From NCBI GenBank assembly GCA_030681265.1, contig JAUXXD010000001.1, forward strand, positions 1-54,272: 54,272 bases of DNA, written 5' to 3'. Positions 44,547-52,740 of this stretch are shown here, piece by piece; the first letter of the stretch is position 1; every line of letters begins with the position of its first letter. The stretch comes from Candidatus Didemnitutus sp. Lineage in GTDB: Bacteria; Verrucomicrobiota; Verrucomicrobiia; Opitutales; Opitutaceae. The notes under the pieces are model-generated. The model was not told where the DNA came from and ran no database searches. It saw only the letters and a program-made list of their open reading frames with translations. Position numbers and translations under genes: made by a program.

Positions 44547-46538
44547 GTGGAGAATTTCACCCCAACTGCAGTCGTATCGAGAGCTTGGTATGGGGCTTTG
44601 ATCCCTGAGTTCAGGAGTGCTGATCCCGATGCTGTGTTTGGCATCTTGGCGAAGAATCCTGATTTCGACCTTGCTGCGACACAGAAAGGTGCATGGTTGG
44701 AGCAGATTGCGTTTCTGCAGAAGAATCTGGATGGCATAAAGGGGACGCTCTACTTGGAATTTAACATTCCGCGCATGGGCAGCAGGGTTGATGCGGTCTT
44801 GTTGATTGGCACGGTAGTGTTCGTCGTGGAGTTCAAGGTAGGGGAAGCGACTTTTGATCGGGCAGCGATTGATCAAGTCTGGGACTATGCGCTCGATCTC
44901 AAGAATTTCCATGAGGCGAGTCATCAAGCATCCTTGGTGCCTATTTTGATCGCTACGGAGGCCAAGGAATCGGCGCCGATGAGGCTGACGGCCGATGCGG
45001 ATGGAGTTTATCATCCGATGCAGATACATCCGGGAGGGTTTCGGACAGCCATTGAGATTGCCTTGAACGCTATCGGTGGGAGTGCGCTAGATCAAAACCA
45101 GTGGGCTCAGGGTGCCTACAGGCCGACGCCGACGATCGTCGAAGCAGCACGAGCGCTTTACGCCCATCACGGAGTGGGGGCGATCAAGGCTTTCGATGCA
45201 GGGAAGAAGAATCTGGGCGAGACTTCGCGGCGAATTGAGGAGTTGATAGATGAGGCGAGGGCGAAGGAACAGAAGATCATCTGTTTCCTCACGGGTGTGC
45301 CCGGTGCAGGAAAAACTTTGGTGGGACTCAACGTAGCCACCCAACATGCAAGAACCGAGAGCCCGACGCATGCAGTGCTGTTGTCCGGCAATGGCCCGCT
45401 CGTTGCTGTGCTCCGGGCAGCCTTGTCGCGAGACGAAAAGGCGCGCTTGAAGAAGAAGGGACTGAAGCCCAAGAAGAGCAGCGATCCGGTGAAGCAGTTT
45501 ATTCAAAACGTGCATCACTTCCGAGACGAGGCACTCAAGAGCGAGGCGCCACCGGCGGATCACGTGGTGGTGTTCGACGAGGCCCAACGCGCTTGGAATC
45601 AGCCGATGACGGCTGATTTCATGAAGCGGAAAAAAGGCGTCGCAAACTTCACTGATTCAGAGCCGCAATATTTGATTCGCTATGTAGACCGGCACAAGGA
45701 TTGGGCGGTGATTCTATGCTTGGTTGGTGGCGGACAGGAAATTAACCGCGGCGAATCTGGCATCGGTGCCTGGCTGGATGCGGTCAAAAAGTCTTTCCCG
45801 CACTGGGACATGTATATCTCGTCCCGGCTGACCGATAGTGAATATGCGGCTGCGGAGACGATTGGCACCGTGAAGGAAACGCGTGGAGTGTATTTCGATG
45901 ACAATCTGCACCTGTCCGTTTCGATGCGCTCATTCCGGGCTGAGCATGTCTCGGCTTTTGTGAAAGCTTTGCTCGATTGTGAGCAAGGCCAGGCCCGGGA
46001 GACCCTGGCCAAACTGAAACGGTATCCAATCGCTGTGACGCGAAACTTAGCCTTGGCGAAGCAATGGGTCCGGTCCAAGGCCCGCGGGAGCGAGCGCTAC
46101 GGGTTGGTGGCTTCCTCAAAAGCCCAGCGCCTGAAACCTCACGCCATTGATATTCGAGTGAAGACAGACCCGGTGCATTGGTTTCTGGACGGGAAGGAAG
46201 ATACGCGGTCGAGTTATTACCTCGAGGATGTGGCGACCGAGTTTCAGGTGCAGGGATTAGAGGTCGATTGGGCGGTCGTTACTTGGGATGGGGACTTTCG
46301 GTTCAAAGGTTCAGGATGGGGCTTTCACGACTTTCGCGGTGCCAAATGGCAGAACGTGAAGAATCCAGAAAACCAAAGCTACCTGAAGAACGCCTATCGC
46401 GTGTTGCTGACCCGTGCTCGGCAAGGAATGGTGATCTTCGTGCCGGAGGGTAATCCAGCGGACCACACCCGGCCGCCGGCCCACTATGATTCGACTTACC
46501 AATATCTGGTCGATGTCGGTATACCCGTGCTCAACTAG
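44547..46538 (+). CDS. Nuclease-helicase protein with DUF2075 (Schlafen group 3-like) domain
   Basis: A 663-residue protein. The N-terminal region has a PD-(D/E)xK-like nuclease pattern: SRVDAVLL (Asp82) then VVFVVEFKVGE (Glu95, Lys97). A P-loop helicase-like DUF2075 domain follows with FLTGVPGAGKTLVGLN (Walker A about 250-257), VVVFDEAQRAW (Walker B), and RVLLTRARQGMVIFVPEG near the end (motif VI-like). This architecture is reported in defence-associated loci; the function is probably nucleic-acid processing. The GTG start was chosen as the most upstream. Base composition and codon use are less GC-rich than the neighbours, suggesting horizontal acquisition. It lies beside a toxin-antitoxin pair and gene remnants. 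Confidence 0.75.
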   Translation: MENFTPTAVVSRAWYGALIPEFRSADPDAVFGILAKNPDFDLAATQKGAWLEQIAFLQKNLDGIKGTLYLEFNIPRMGSRVDAVLLIGTVVFVVEFKVGEATFDRAAIDQVWDYALDLKNFHEASHQASLVPILIATEAKESAPMRLTADADGVYHPMQIHPGGFRTAIEIALNAIGGSALDQNQWAQGAYRPTPTIVEAARALYAHHGVGAIKAFDAGKKNLGETSRRIEELIDEARAKEQKIICFLTGVPGAGKTLVGLNVATQHARTESPTHAVLLSGNGPLVAVLRAALSRDEKARLKKKGLKPKKSSDPVKQFIQNVHHFRDEALKSEAPPADHVVVFDEAQRAWNQPMTADFMKRKKGVANFTDSEPQYLIRYVDRHKDWAVILCLVGGGQEINRGESGIGAWLDAVKKSFPHWDMYISSRLTDSEYAAAETIGTVKETRGVYFDDNLHLSVSMRSFRAEHVSAFVKALLDCEQGQARETLAKLKRYPIAVTRNLALAKQWVRSKARGSERYGLVASSKAQRLKPHAIDIRVKTDPVHWFLDGKEDTRSSYYLEDVATEFQVQGLEVDWAVVTWDGDFRFKGSGWGFHDFRGAKWQNVKNPENQSYLKNAYRVLLTRARQGMVIFVPEGNPADHTRPPAHYDSTYQYLVDVGIPVLN

Positions 46539-46544
46539 CCATGA

Positions 46545-46725
46545 AAACCGAGCCGGGTCACTGAATTCTTCGCAGATAAAGGCGTCGTCGGGATTAAATC
46601 CTGATTCGAGAGAGATAGTCGGCGGTTTTGGTCCATGCTTCGGCGCGGAGCCGTAGGCCGTCGAGCAATTGGCCGACATCGTGGGTGCTGAGTGTGCGTT
46701 GGAATTCCTTGGGATTGGCAGGCAC
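46545..46725 (-). pseudogene. Frameshifted remnant of a small PVC-type conserved protein
   Basis: On the minus strand, GTG at 46725 opens a frame reading VPANPKEFQRTLSTHDVGQ, then LLDGLRLRAEAWTKTADYL. It ends in a stop soon after. In another frame directly afterwards the sequence continues ESGFNPDDAFICEEFSDPA. Deleting one TCTC from the TCTCTCTC-like stretch at about 46608-46617 restores a single frame through TADYLESGFNPDDAFICEE. I recall related small proteins with AEAWxKTAxYL and FxxEECSD motifs in PVC genomes. The C-terminus is missing, cut at the DUF2075 gene end. A broken gene, reasonably supported. Confidence 0.5.
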
Positions 46726-46805
46726 CCGCGGAGCCTAGCGGATTGTGGACTATCAGGCCACGGACGATGAGTCACAATTTGCACAGAACCAGAACCCGGA
46801 CTTTG

Positions 46806-46825
46806 CCACGGATCTGCACGGATGA
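46806..46825 (+). repeat. CACGGAT direct repeat
   Basis: CCACGGATCTGCACGGATGA contains two CACGGAT units ten bases apart. It is one of several short-period intergenic repeat types in this window and, from memory, a common intergenic string in environmental bacterial genomes. Confidence 0.5.
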
Positions 46826-46843
46826 GTTTACACCAAGGCACGC

Positions 46844-46863
46844 GGCCCGTCAGGAGACGGGCC
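46844..46863 (+). repeat. Palindromic hairpin GGCCCGTC-AGGA-GACGGGCC
   Basis: A perfect 8-bp stem with a four-base loop in the gap between the remnant gene and the PIN remnant. No T-run follows. Similar in plan to the palindromes at 26485-26504 and 52610-52637, so possibly a dispersed hairpin family. Confidence 0.5.
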
Positions 46864-46872
46864 CTCCAAGGA

Positions 46873-47045
46873 TCAACCGGCCATCGGGTTCAGGCCCTTG
46901 AGCATGAAGTGCGGGGCGGCGGCCAGCAGGTGGGTGTCATTCGAATACACGGCCTTGAAGCCGTTGGCGGCGGCGGTGGCCAGGTGCAGGGCGTCGGCTC
47001 CGCGAAGGTAAACCTCTCCGCCTTGAAAGCAGGCAGCAGGATGCG
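46873..47045 (-). pseudogene. C-terminal remnant of a PIN-domain (VapC-type) toxin
   Basis: The minus-strand frame ending at 46873 encodes [18 protein letters not shown], then [20 protein letters not shown] and ends [15 protein letters not shown] and [11 protein letters not shown] are the fourth-acid and last motifs of VapC-type PIN domains. The N-terminal half with the first active-site Asp is not found upstream, so only about the last 55 residues survive. The rest of the 46539-47135 gap holds the frameshifted gene and repeats listed separately. Confidence 0.55.
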
Positions 47046-47103
47046 CCGGGCGAAATAGGGCGTGGTCGGGGCGGGGGTCGCTCCCACCCTTTCAGCACAC
47101 CCT

Positions 47104-47130
47104 CTCCGCGTCTCCGCGTCTCCGCGTGAG
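47104..47130 (+). repeat. Three tandem CTCCGCGT units after parC
   Basis: CTCCGCGT occurs three times in tandem (47104-47127), ending GTGAG, directly beyond the 3' end of the minus-strand parC gene. A related inverted pair lies at the other end of parC (49326-49402), so parC is bracketed by this repeat type. Confidence 0.7.
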
Positions 47131-47135
47131 ACCCG

Positions 47136-49304
47136 TTATTTCAGCGCGAGGTCGTTAACCTTTACGTCCTTGATCGCCCACTTGGTCACCGTGAGGCCCT
47201 TGGCGGTGCGCGTGGAAACCGGCACCGGAGTCAGATCGAAATCAAACTCGCGCACGCGGGCGCCGGAGCGGCCGTCCAGGGAAACGTGCACGCTCCTGGG
47301 CATGTCCTTCTCCTTGGTCTGGATGTCCAGCCACACGATCTTGGAGTTCTCGCTCTTCACGAGGGGGTAGAGCTTGTCGCGGCTGAGGCCGCCGATCTGA
47401 AATTTCTTGGCGAAGGCCTTCCCGGTGGCGCCGTCCTGGTAGATCATCGTGTAGAAGTTCGCGTCGCCCTCCTTGGGCCAGATCGCGACGTGGATGATCT
47501 CGCGGCCCATGAAGGTCTTGTCGGCGACCTTCGAAACCTTCAGCGAGCCGTCCTTCATGATCGTGAGCACGCTGTCGAGGATCGTGCACTCGGTGACGAA
47601 CTCGTGCTGGCGCCAGTTGAGCCCGATGAAGCCGTCCTCGCGGTTGACGTAGAGGCGCTGGTTGGCCGACACGACTTCCGAGGCGTCGATCTGCTCGATC
47701 TCGTCGTAACTGGTGCGGCGCTTGAGGCCCTTGCCGTATTTCTCGGCAAGCATCTCAAACCAGGCGACGGCGTAGGCGGTGAGGTTCTTGAGGCTGGCCT
47801 TCGTTTCCTTGATGCCTTCCTCGGTTTTCTTCATGGCCTCGTCGGCCTGGAAGCGGTTGTAGGCGGAGATGCGCTTGATGCGGATCTCGGTCAGGCGCGC
47901 GAGGTCGTCGTCGGTGATCGCCCGGCGGAGCTGCTTCGCGAAGGGTTTCAGGCCCTCGCGGATTTCCGCGAGGACGCTTTCCCACGTCTTGGACTTTTCG
48001 ATCCGCCGGTAGATGCGCTCCTCGATGAAGATGCGTTCCAGCGAGTCCCAGTGCCACTGCTGCTCGAGTTCGCCGAGCCTGATCTCCAGCTCGCGCCTGA
48101 GGAGTTCCCGCGTCGCCTCGACACTGCACTTGAGAATCTCGCGCACCCCGAGGAACTGCGGCTTGTCCTTCCCGGTCTTCTCGTCGCGGACGATGACGCA
48201 GGCGGCGGGAGAGAGCTGGATCTGGCAGCTCGTGAACACGTAGAGCTGCTGGATGACCTTCTCCGGCTCGCTGCCCTGGGGCAGGTGGATGAGGATCTCG
48301 ACCTTGTCGGCGGTGTTGTCGTCGACGTGCCTGACCTTGATCTTGCCCTTGGCGTTGGCGGCGAGGATCGACTCGATCAGCGAGGCGGTGGTCACGCCGT
48401 GGGGCAGCTCGGTCACCGCGAGAAGATATTTGGAGCGTTCCTCGATCTTGGCGCGGACCTTCACCTTGCCGCCGCGTTCGCCGTCGTTGTATTCCGAGAA
48501 ATCGGCGGTGCCTCCGGTGGGAAAGTCGGGCAGGATGCGGAAGGTTTTTCCCTGAAGGTGGTTGATCGCCGCGCGGCAGAGGTCGTTGAAGTTATGCGGG
48601 AGGATCTTGGTGGACAGGCCGACCGCGATGCCGTCGGCGCCCTCGAGGAGGACAACGGGGAACTTGGCGGGGAGCGTGATGGGCTCCTTGTTGCGGCCGT
48701 CGTAGCTGAGCTGCCAGGCGGTGGTCTTCGGGTTGAAGAGGACATCCTTGGCGAAATGGGTCAGGCGCGCCTCGATGTAGCGGGGCGCGGCGGCATCGTC
48801 GCCGGTGAGCATGTTGCCAAAGTTGCCCTGCGGCTCGATCAGCCAGCCGCGCTGGGCGATGGCCACCAGTGCGGCGCCGATCGAGGCGTCGCCGTGCGGG
48901 TGGAGCTTCATCGTCGCGCCGACGACGTTGGCGACCTTGTGGAAGCGGCCGTCGTCCATGTCCCACAACGTGTGGAGCACGCGGCGTTGCACGGGTTTCA
49001 GGCCGTCGTCGAGGTGGGGAACGGCGCGATCGAGAATGACGTAGCTGGCGTAGTCGAGGAACCAGTTGCGATAACTCTGCGCGAGTGGGGCCTGCTCGTG
49101 CTGGACCTTTTCGCCCTTCTTGCGCTTGGGCGCGGCGGCTTCGGTGTCGGGCGCGGCGGCGGCATCGTCGTCGCCGCCGGCTGGCGTGGGCGTGGACGGC
49201 GTCGGCGCAGCTTCTGGGGTAACGGTTTCCGGGGTGGACGCCACGGCGTCGAGCGGGAGTTCCGGCTGGTCGTTCTGGTTCTTGGAAGATTTTTTCTTGG
49301 CCAT
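47136..49304 (-). CDS. parC: DNA topoisomerase IV subunit A
   Basis: A 722-residue DNA-cleaving subunit. The N-terminal about 70 residues are an Ala/Pro/Lys-rich low-complexity tail. The breakage-reunion domain follows with YASYVILDRAVPHLDDGLKPVQRRVLHTLW, the catalytic Tyr in AAPRYIEARLTHFAKD, and DGIAVGLSTKILPHNF. The C-terminal region is short, as in the Bacteroidetes/Verrucomicrobia-type enzymes, rather than a full six-blade pinwheel. With ParE it decatenates chromosomes. Its base and codon composition looks more GC-rich than parE and other neighbours. parE lies 108 bases upstream, separated by repeats. Confidence 0.88.
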   Translation of the reverse strand: MAKKKSSKNQNDQPELPLDAVASTPETVTPEAAPTPSTPTPAGGDDDAAAAPDTEAAAPKRKKGEKVQHEQAPLAQSYRNWFLDYASYVILDRAVPHLDDGLKPVQRRVLHTLWDMDDGRFHKVANVVGATMKLHPHGDASIGAALVAIAQRGWLIEPQGNFGNMLTGDDAAAPRYIEARLTHFAKDVLFNPKTTAWQLSYDGRNKEPITLPAKFPVVLLEGADGIAVGLSTKILPHNFNDLCRAAINHLQGKTFRILPDFPTGGTADFSEYNDGERGGKVKVRAKIEERSKYLLAVTELPHGVTTASLIESILAANAKGKIKVRHVDDNTADKVEILIHLPQGSEPEKVIQQLYVFTSCQIQLSPAACVIVRDEKTGKDKPQFLGVREILKCSVEATRELLRRELEIRLGELEQQWHWDSLERIFIEERIYRRIEKSKTWESVLAEIREGLKPFAKQLRRAITDDDLARLTEIRIKRISAYNRFQADEAMKKTEEGIKETKASLKNLTAYAVAWFEMLAEKYGKGLKRRTSYDEIEQIDASEVVSANQRLYVNREDGFIGLNWRQHEFVTECTILDSVLTIMKDGSLKVSKVADKTFMGREIIHVAIWPKEGDANFYTMIYQDGATGKAFAKKFQIGGLSRDKLYPLVKSENSKIVWLDIQTKEKDMPRSVHVSLDGRSGARVREFDFDLTPVPVSTRTAKGLTVTKWAIKDVKVNDLALK

Positions 49305-49325
49305 CGAAATTCAGTAATTGGTGCC

Positions 49326-49402
49326 GCACGCAGAGGCGCGGAGAGACATGAAGATATTGGGGGCCTGGTTGATTCTCGGTGCCTCTGCGTCTCTGCATGA
49401 GC
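49326..49402. repeat. Inverted CTCTGCGT-type repeats between parE and parC
   Basis: GCACGCAGAGGCGCGGAGAG (from 49326) and GGTGCCTCTGCGTCTCTGC (from 49379) are inverted relative to each other around a core of about 31 bases. The unit is the same type as CTCCGCGT at 47104. They fill the parE-parC spacer, which otherwise has no recognisable signal. Confidence 0.65.
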
Positions 49403-49412
49403 GCATGGGAGC

Positions 49413-51254
49413 TTAGGCCTCGATGAGGTCTTTTTCGACGCGGAGGTTGCCGATGATGAAATCCTGTCGTTCGGGCGTATTCTTGCCCATGAAGAACGCG
49501 AGGAGTTCGTCGCTGCTGTGCAAGTGATTCATGGAGACGGGTTCGAGGCGGATGTTTTCGCCGATGAAATCCTTGAACTCGCCGGACGAAATTTCACCGA
49601 GACCTTTGAAGCGTGTGATCTCGTGTGTGGCGCCGAGTTCGGCGATGGCGGATTGCTTTTCTTGCTCCGTGTAACAATAGATCGTGCGCTTCTTGTTGCG
49701 CACGCGAAAGAGCGGCGTTTCGAGGATGAAGAGGTGGCCGTTGCGAATCAGGTCGGGGAAAAACTGCAGGAAGAACGAGAGCAACAACAGACGGATGTGC
49801 ATGCCGTCCACGTCGGCATCGGTGGCGATGACGACGCGGTTGTAACGCAAGGAGTCGAGACCTTCCTCGATGTTGAGCGCGGCTTGGAGGAGGTGGAATT
49901 CCTCGTTCTCGTAGATGACTTTCTTGGAGAGGCCGTAGGTGTTGAGTGGTTTTCCTTTCAACGCGAAGACGGCCTGCGTCTGCACGTCGCGACACGAGGT
50001 GAGCGAACCGGCGGCGGAATCGCCTTCGACGATGAAGAGCGTGCTTTCCTCGGCGCGCGGGTTGCGGTCGCCGAGGTGGAGGCGGCAGTCGCGCAGCTTG
50101 CGGTTGTGCAGCGAGGCTTTCTTGGCGCGTTCGCGGGCAATGTTGCGGATGCCGGCGAGTTCTTTGCGCTCGTGTTCGTTTTCCTCGATCTTGCGCTTGA
50201 TGATGTCGGCGACGTCGCGGTTCTTATGCAGAAACGTGTCGAGCGATTGCTGCATGAACTTGCCGACAAATTCCTTTAACGACGGGCCGGTCGGGCCGAT
50301 GTCATTCGAGCCGAGTTTGGTTTTCGTCTGCGATTCGAAGACCGGTTCCTGCACGCGGACGGCGACGGCGGCGTCGATCGATTGGCGGATGTCGGCGGCG
50401 TCGTAGTCTTTCTTGAAGTGATTGCGGATCGTGGTGACGAGCGCGTCGCGGAACGCCGCGAGGTGTGTGCCGCCCATCGTGGTGTGCTGGCCGTTGACGA
50501 AGGACCAATATTCCTCGCCGTAGTGGTTGCCGTGGGTGAGGGCGACTTCGATGTCCTCACCTTCGAGGTGGATGATGGGGTAGAGCGGTTCGCCGCTGAG
50601 TTCTTTGGTAAGAAGATCCTTGAGGCCGTGTTCGGAGCGGAACGATTTACCGTTCAGCGTGAGCGTGAGGCCGCGGTTGAGGAAGGCGTAGTTCCACAAC
50701 ATGTCTTCGATGAACTCGGGGCGAAAACGGAAGTCTTTGCCGAAGAGTTGTTCGTCCGGCGTGAATTCGATCAGCGTGCCGTTGCGTTCGGTGGTCTTGG
50801 TGACCTTGGACTGTGATTTGAGTTTGCCCTTCTCAAAATCGACGACTTTCGTCTCACCGTCGCGTATGGCTTGGGCGCGGTAGGTGAGGGCGAGGGCGTT
50901 GACCGCTTTTTGGCCGACGCCGTTGAGGCCCACGGCTTTTTGAAACGACTCGGAATCGTATTTCGCACCGGTGTTGATGATGGAGACGCAGTCGACGAGT
51001 TTGCCGAGCGGGATGCCACGGCCGTAATCGCGGACACGCAAGGTGCGTTCGCGGAGTTCGACTTCGATGCGTCGCCCCGCGCCCATCGTGAATTCGTCGA
51101 TGGAGTTGTCGATGGTCTCCTTCAGCAGCACGTAAATGCCGTCTTCGGCGTGGGTGCCGTTGCCGAGTCGGCCGATATACATGCCGGGTCGGAGCCGGAT
51201 GTGCTCGAGGGAGCTGAGGGTCTTGATGCTGGCTTCAGTGTAGTTGGACGCCAT
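49413..51254 (-). CDS. parE: DNA topoisomerase IV subunit B
   Basis: A 613-residue ATPase subunit. The GHKL region has [25 protein letters not shown] (Glu/Asn for ATP and Mg), DYGRGIPLG and [14 protein letters not shown]. The TOPRIM domain has [17 protein letters not shown] and [23 protein letters not shown] with the metal acids. It lacks the long insertion of Gram-negative GyrB, consistent with ParE. Upstream of parC in the same direction, so a parE-parC operon. Confidence 0.92.
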   Translation of the reverse strand: MASNYTEASIKTLSSLEHIRLRPGMYIGRLGNGTHAEDGIYVLLKETIDNSIDEFTMGAGRRIEVELRERTLRVRDYGRGIPLGKLVDCVSIINTGAKYDSESFQKAVGLNGVGQKAVNALALTYRAQAIRDGETKVVDFEKGKLKSQSKVTKTTERNGTLIEFTPDEQLFGKDFRFRPEFIEDMLWNYAFLNRGLTLTLNGKSFRSEHGLKDLLTKELSGEPLYPIIHLEGEDIEVALTHGNHYGEEYWSFVNGQHTTMGGTHLAAFRDALVTTIRNHFKKDYDAADIRQSIDAAVAVRVQEPVFESQTKTKLGSNDIGPTGPSLKEFVGKFMQQSLDTFLHKNRDVADIIKRKIEENEHERKELAGIRNIARERAKKASLHNRKLRDCRLHLGDRNPRAEESTLFIVEGDSAAGSLTSCRDVQTQAVFALKGKPLNTYGLSKKVIYENEEFHLLQAALNIEEGLDSLRYNRVVIATDADVDGMHIRLLLLSFFLQFFPDLIRNGHLFILETPLFRVRNKKRTIYCYTEQEKQSAIAELGATHEITRFKGLGEISSGEFKDFIGENIRLEPVSMNHLHSSDELLAFFMGKNTPERQDFIIGNLRVEKDLIEA

Positions 51255-51662
51255 GAGCTATGGCCGGAAAAAGAGGGCGAGGGGCGGACACTGCAAGCGT
51301 GTTTCAGGATTTGGGGAACTTAGCCGGGCAAACCTCGCCTCCTGCTCCGTCGGTCGCGAGAGGTGTCGCGCTTGCCCAAGCCGATCAAGGCGGCATAACC
51401 CCGCGCCATGAAGCCGTGTTTCCCGGGCTGGCCCTTCTTTATCTAGCCGGTGGTCGCCATGGGGTGCGCTTTGTTGAGGGAGTCGGCCGACACCGGCGTG
51501 CGCCACTTCGTGCGCATCCTCGACCGCGAGGGCAATCATCGCGCGTCGCGCCGGAAGCACTAGGCGGTGCGCTGCCGGGGCCTAAGCCGCCGCCATGGCG
51601 CTGGGGTGTTGCGGCACACGCTGGCGGATTGACCGCGGCGCGGCAGTGGCGGACGATGCGGC
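51255..51662. other. Gap upstream of the DsbA-like gene, no gene supported
   Basis: A 408-base stretch between the divergent parE and DsbA-like genes. A plus-strand frame of 151 codons from 51260 is open but is Gly/Arg/Pro-rich, has no motif, and overlaps both neighbours, so I do not call it. Promoters for both genes must lie here; none stands out. Confidence 0.4.
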
Positions 51663-52319
51663 ATGAAAATCACCTACTACCTCGAGGTTCTTTCATCGTG
51701 GTGCTACTGGGCTGAACCGACGTGGGCGGAACTGAAAGCGCGCTACGCGGGCCGCGTGGAATTCGAGTGGAAAATCGCCAACATGCGACCGGAGGATTTT
51801 CCGACCACACGGGAGCAATGCGATTGGTTCTACCGCCGCAGCGAGATGGTGATGCGGTCGCCGGTGATGCTGAACTCCGGTTGGATCGACTCACGGCAAA
51901 GCGGGGTGCCGTCCGCGGCCAACTACGTCGCGGAGGCCGGCAAGGATTTTGGCGTGGTCGGCGACGAGTTGCGACTCGCCCTCGCGCACGCCGGGGAACG
52001 CGAAGGCAAACCCGTCGCCGCTTTCGACGGAGCAATCGCCGTCGCGGTGGCCGCGACCGGACTCGCGGCGACCATACTACGCCAACGCGCAGAGTCGCCC
52101 GAGGTGGCGGCGCGCGTTGCGGCGAGCACAGCGGATTTTTTTCAACACCAACTCACGCAGCGTCCCGCGTTTGTGCTCACGAGTGCGATTGGCGACAAGG
52201 CGGTGTTCTCCGGCGTCGTGCGACTGGAGCCGTTGGTGGCAACGATCGAGGCGATGTTGGCGGATGTGGCCGCCTACGCGGTGCATCGTGCGCATTTCGG
52301 CGATCCACCGGCAGCGTAG
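51663..52319 (+). CDS. DsbA-family (thioredoxin-fold) oxidoreductase-like protein
   Basis: A 218-residue cytoplasmic protein resembling the DsbA/FrnE/2-hydroxychromene-2-carboxylate isomerase group. The active-site position reads SSWCYWAEP: the first Cys is present but the second is replaced (C-Y-W-A), so dithiol exchange is unlikely; a glutathione-type or other single-thiol role is possible. The helical insertion and the C-terminal thioredoxin half with VLTSAIGDKAVFSGVVRLEPL are typical. No signal peptide. Preceded by no Shine-Dalgarno. Confidence 0.75.
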   Translation: MKITYYLEVLSSWCYWAEPTWAELKARYAGRVEFEWKIANMRPEDFPTTREQCDWFYRRSEMVMRSPVMLNSGWIDSRQSGVPSAANYVAEAGKDFGVVGDELRLALAHAGEREGKPVAAFDGAIAVAVAATGLAATILRQRAESPEVAARVAASTADFFQHQLTQRPAFVLTSAIGDKAVFSGVVRLEPLVATIEAMLADVAAYAVHRAHFGDPPAA

Positions 52320-52583
52320 GTTGCGCGCGGCGGGAGTGATTTCCCTGCAATTGTGCGTCGCGAGGCGTGAAAAGGAGGATGTGGCGCTGTGCATATTTTG
52401 CGCCGCCAACGTCACCGCAACATCTGCGTAGCCAATCGGCGCACGTTAATGACCAACGGATGCGAGGCCGAACGCACACGTTTCGGCTATCTTCGCCCCG
52501 TCAAGCCTTCAGCAGCGAGACTAGTGCAAGTGGTTCAATGTTCTTTCCCCCTAATTCGTCAGTTTTGACGGGAGGGTATTTAA

Positions 52584-52637
52584 GCTCCGTTTAACGGAGC
52601 ACTAAACGACAGGGCGGGCAGCGTGGAGCCCGCCCTG
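52584..52637 (+). ncRNA. Candidate structured RNA: two tandem perfect hairpins
   Basis: In the 419-base gap after the DsbA-like gene, GCTCCGT-TTA-ACGGAGC (52584-52600) is followed nine bases later by CAGGGCGGGC, an eight-base loop and GCCCGCCCTG (52610-52637). Both stems are perfect; the second is followed by TTCGTTT. This could be the 3' part of a small RNA, or a terminator plus a dispersed palindrome. TTGACG at 52565 is a possible -35, but no good -10 follows. The remainder of 52320-52738 shows no gene. Confidence 0.35.
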
Positions 52638-52721
52638 TTCGTTTGGGGGAATCGAAATCGTCTCGTTGTGGCGCAAAAAATCCGCCGGCCGCGATCAAGC
52701 GGCGAGGCGGACGACAAACCG

Positions 52722-52740
52722 AAGCGGGCGCAGCCCGCTT
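52722..52740 (-). terminator. Hairpin overlapping the stop of the small acidic protein gene
   Basis: AAGCGGGC, loop GCA, GCCCGCTT: a perfect 8-bp stem whose end overlaps the minus-strand stop codon at 52739. It is likely the transcript end of that gene, although the following T-run is weak on the minus strand. Confidence 0.5.

Noticed and set aside
43703-44608. 301-codon plus-strand frame opposite the toxin-antitoxin genes
   Set aside because: Antisense to the PIN toxin and antitoxin, Arg-rich and without motifs.
47286-49400. 704-codon plus-strand open frame antisense to parC
   Set aside because: High-GC antisense artefact. ParC on the minus strand has a complete topoisomerase domain order; the plus frame shows no motifs and mirrors parC codon periodicity.
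51260-51715. 151-codon frame between parE and the DsbA-like gene
   Set aside because: Overlaps the starts of both neighbours and has Gly/Arg/Pro composition typical of non-coding GC-rich sequence.
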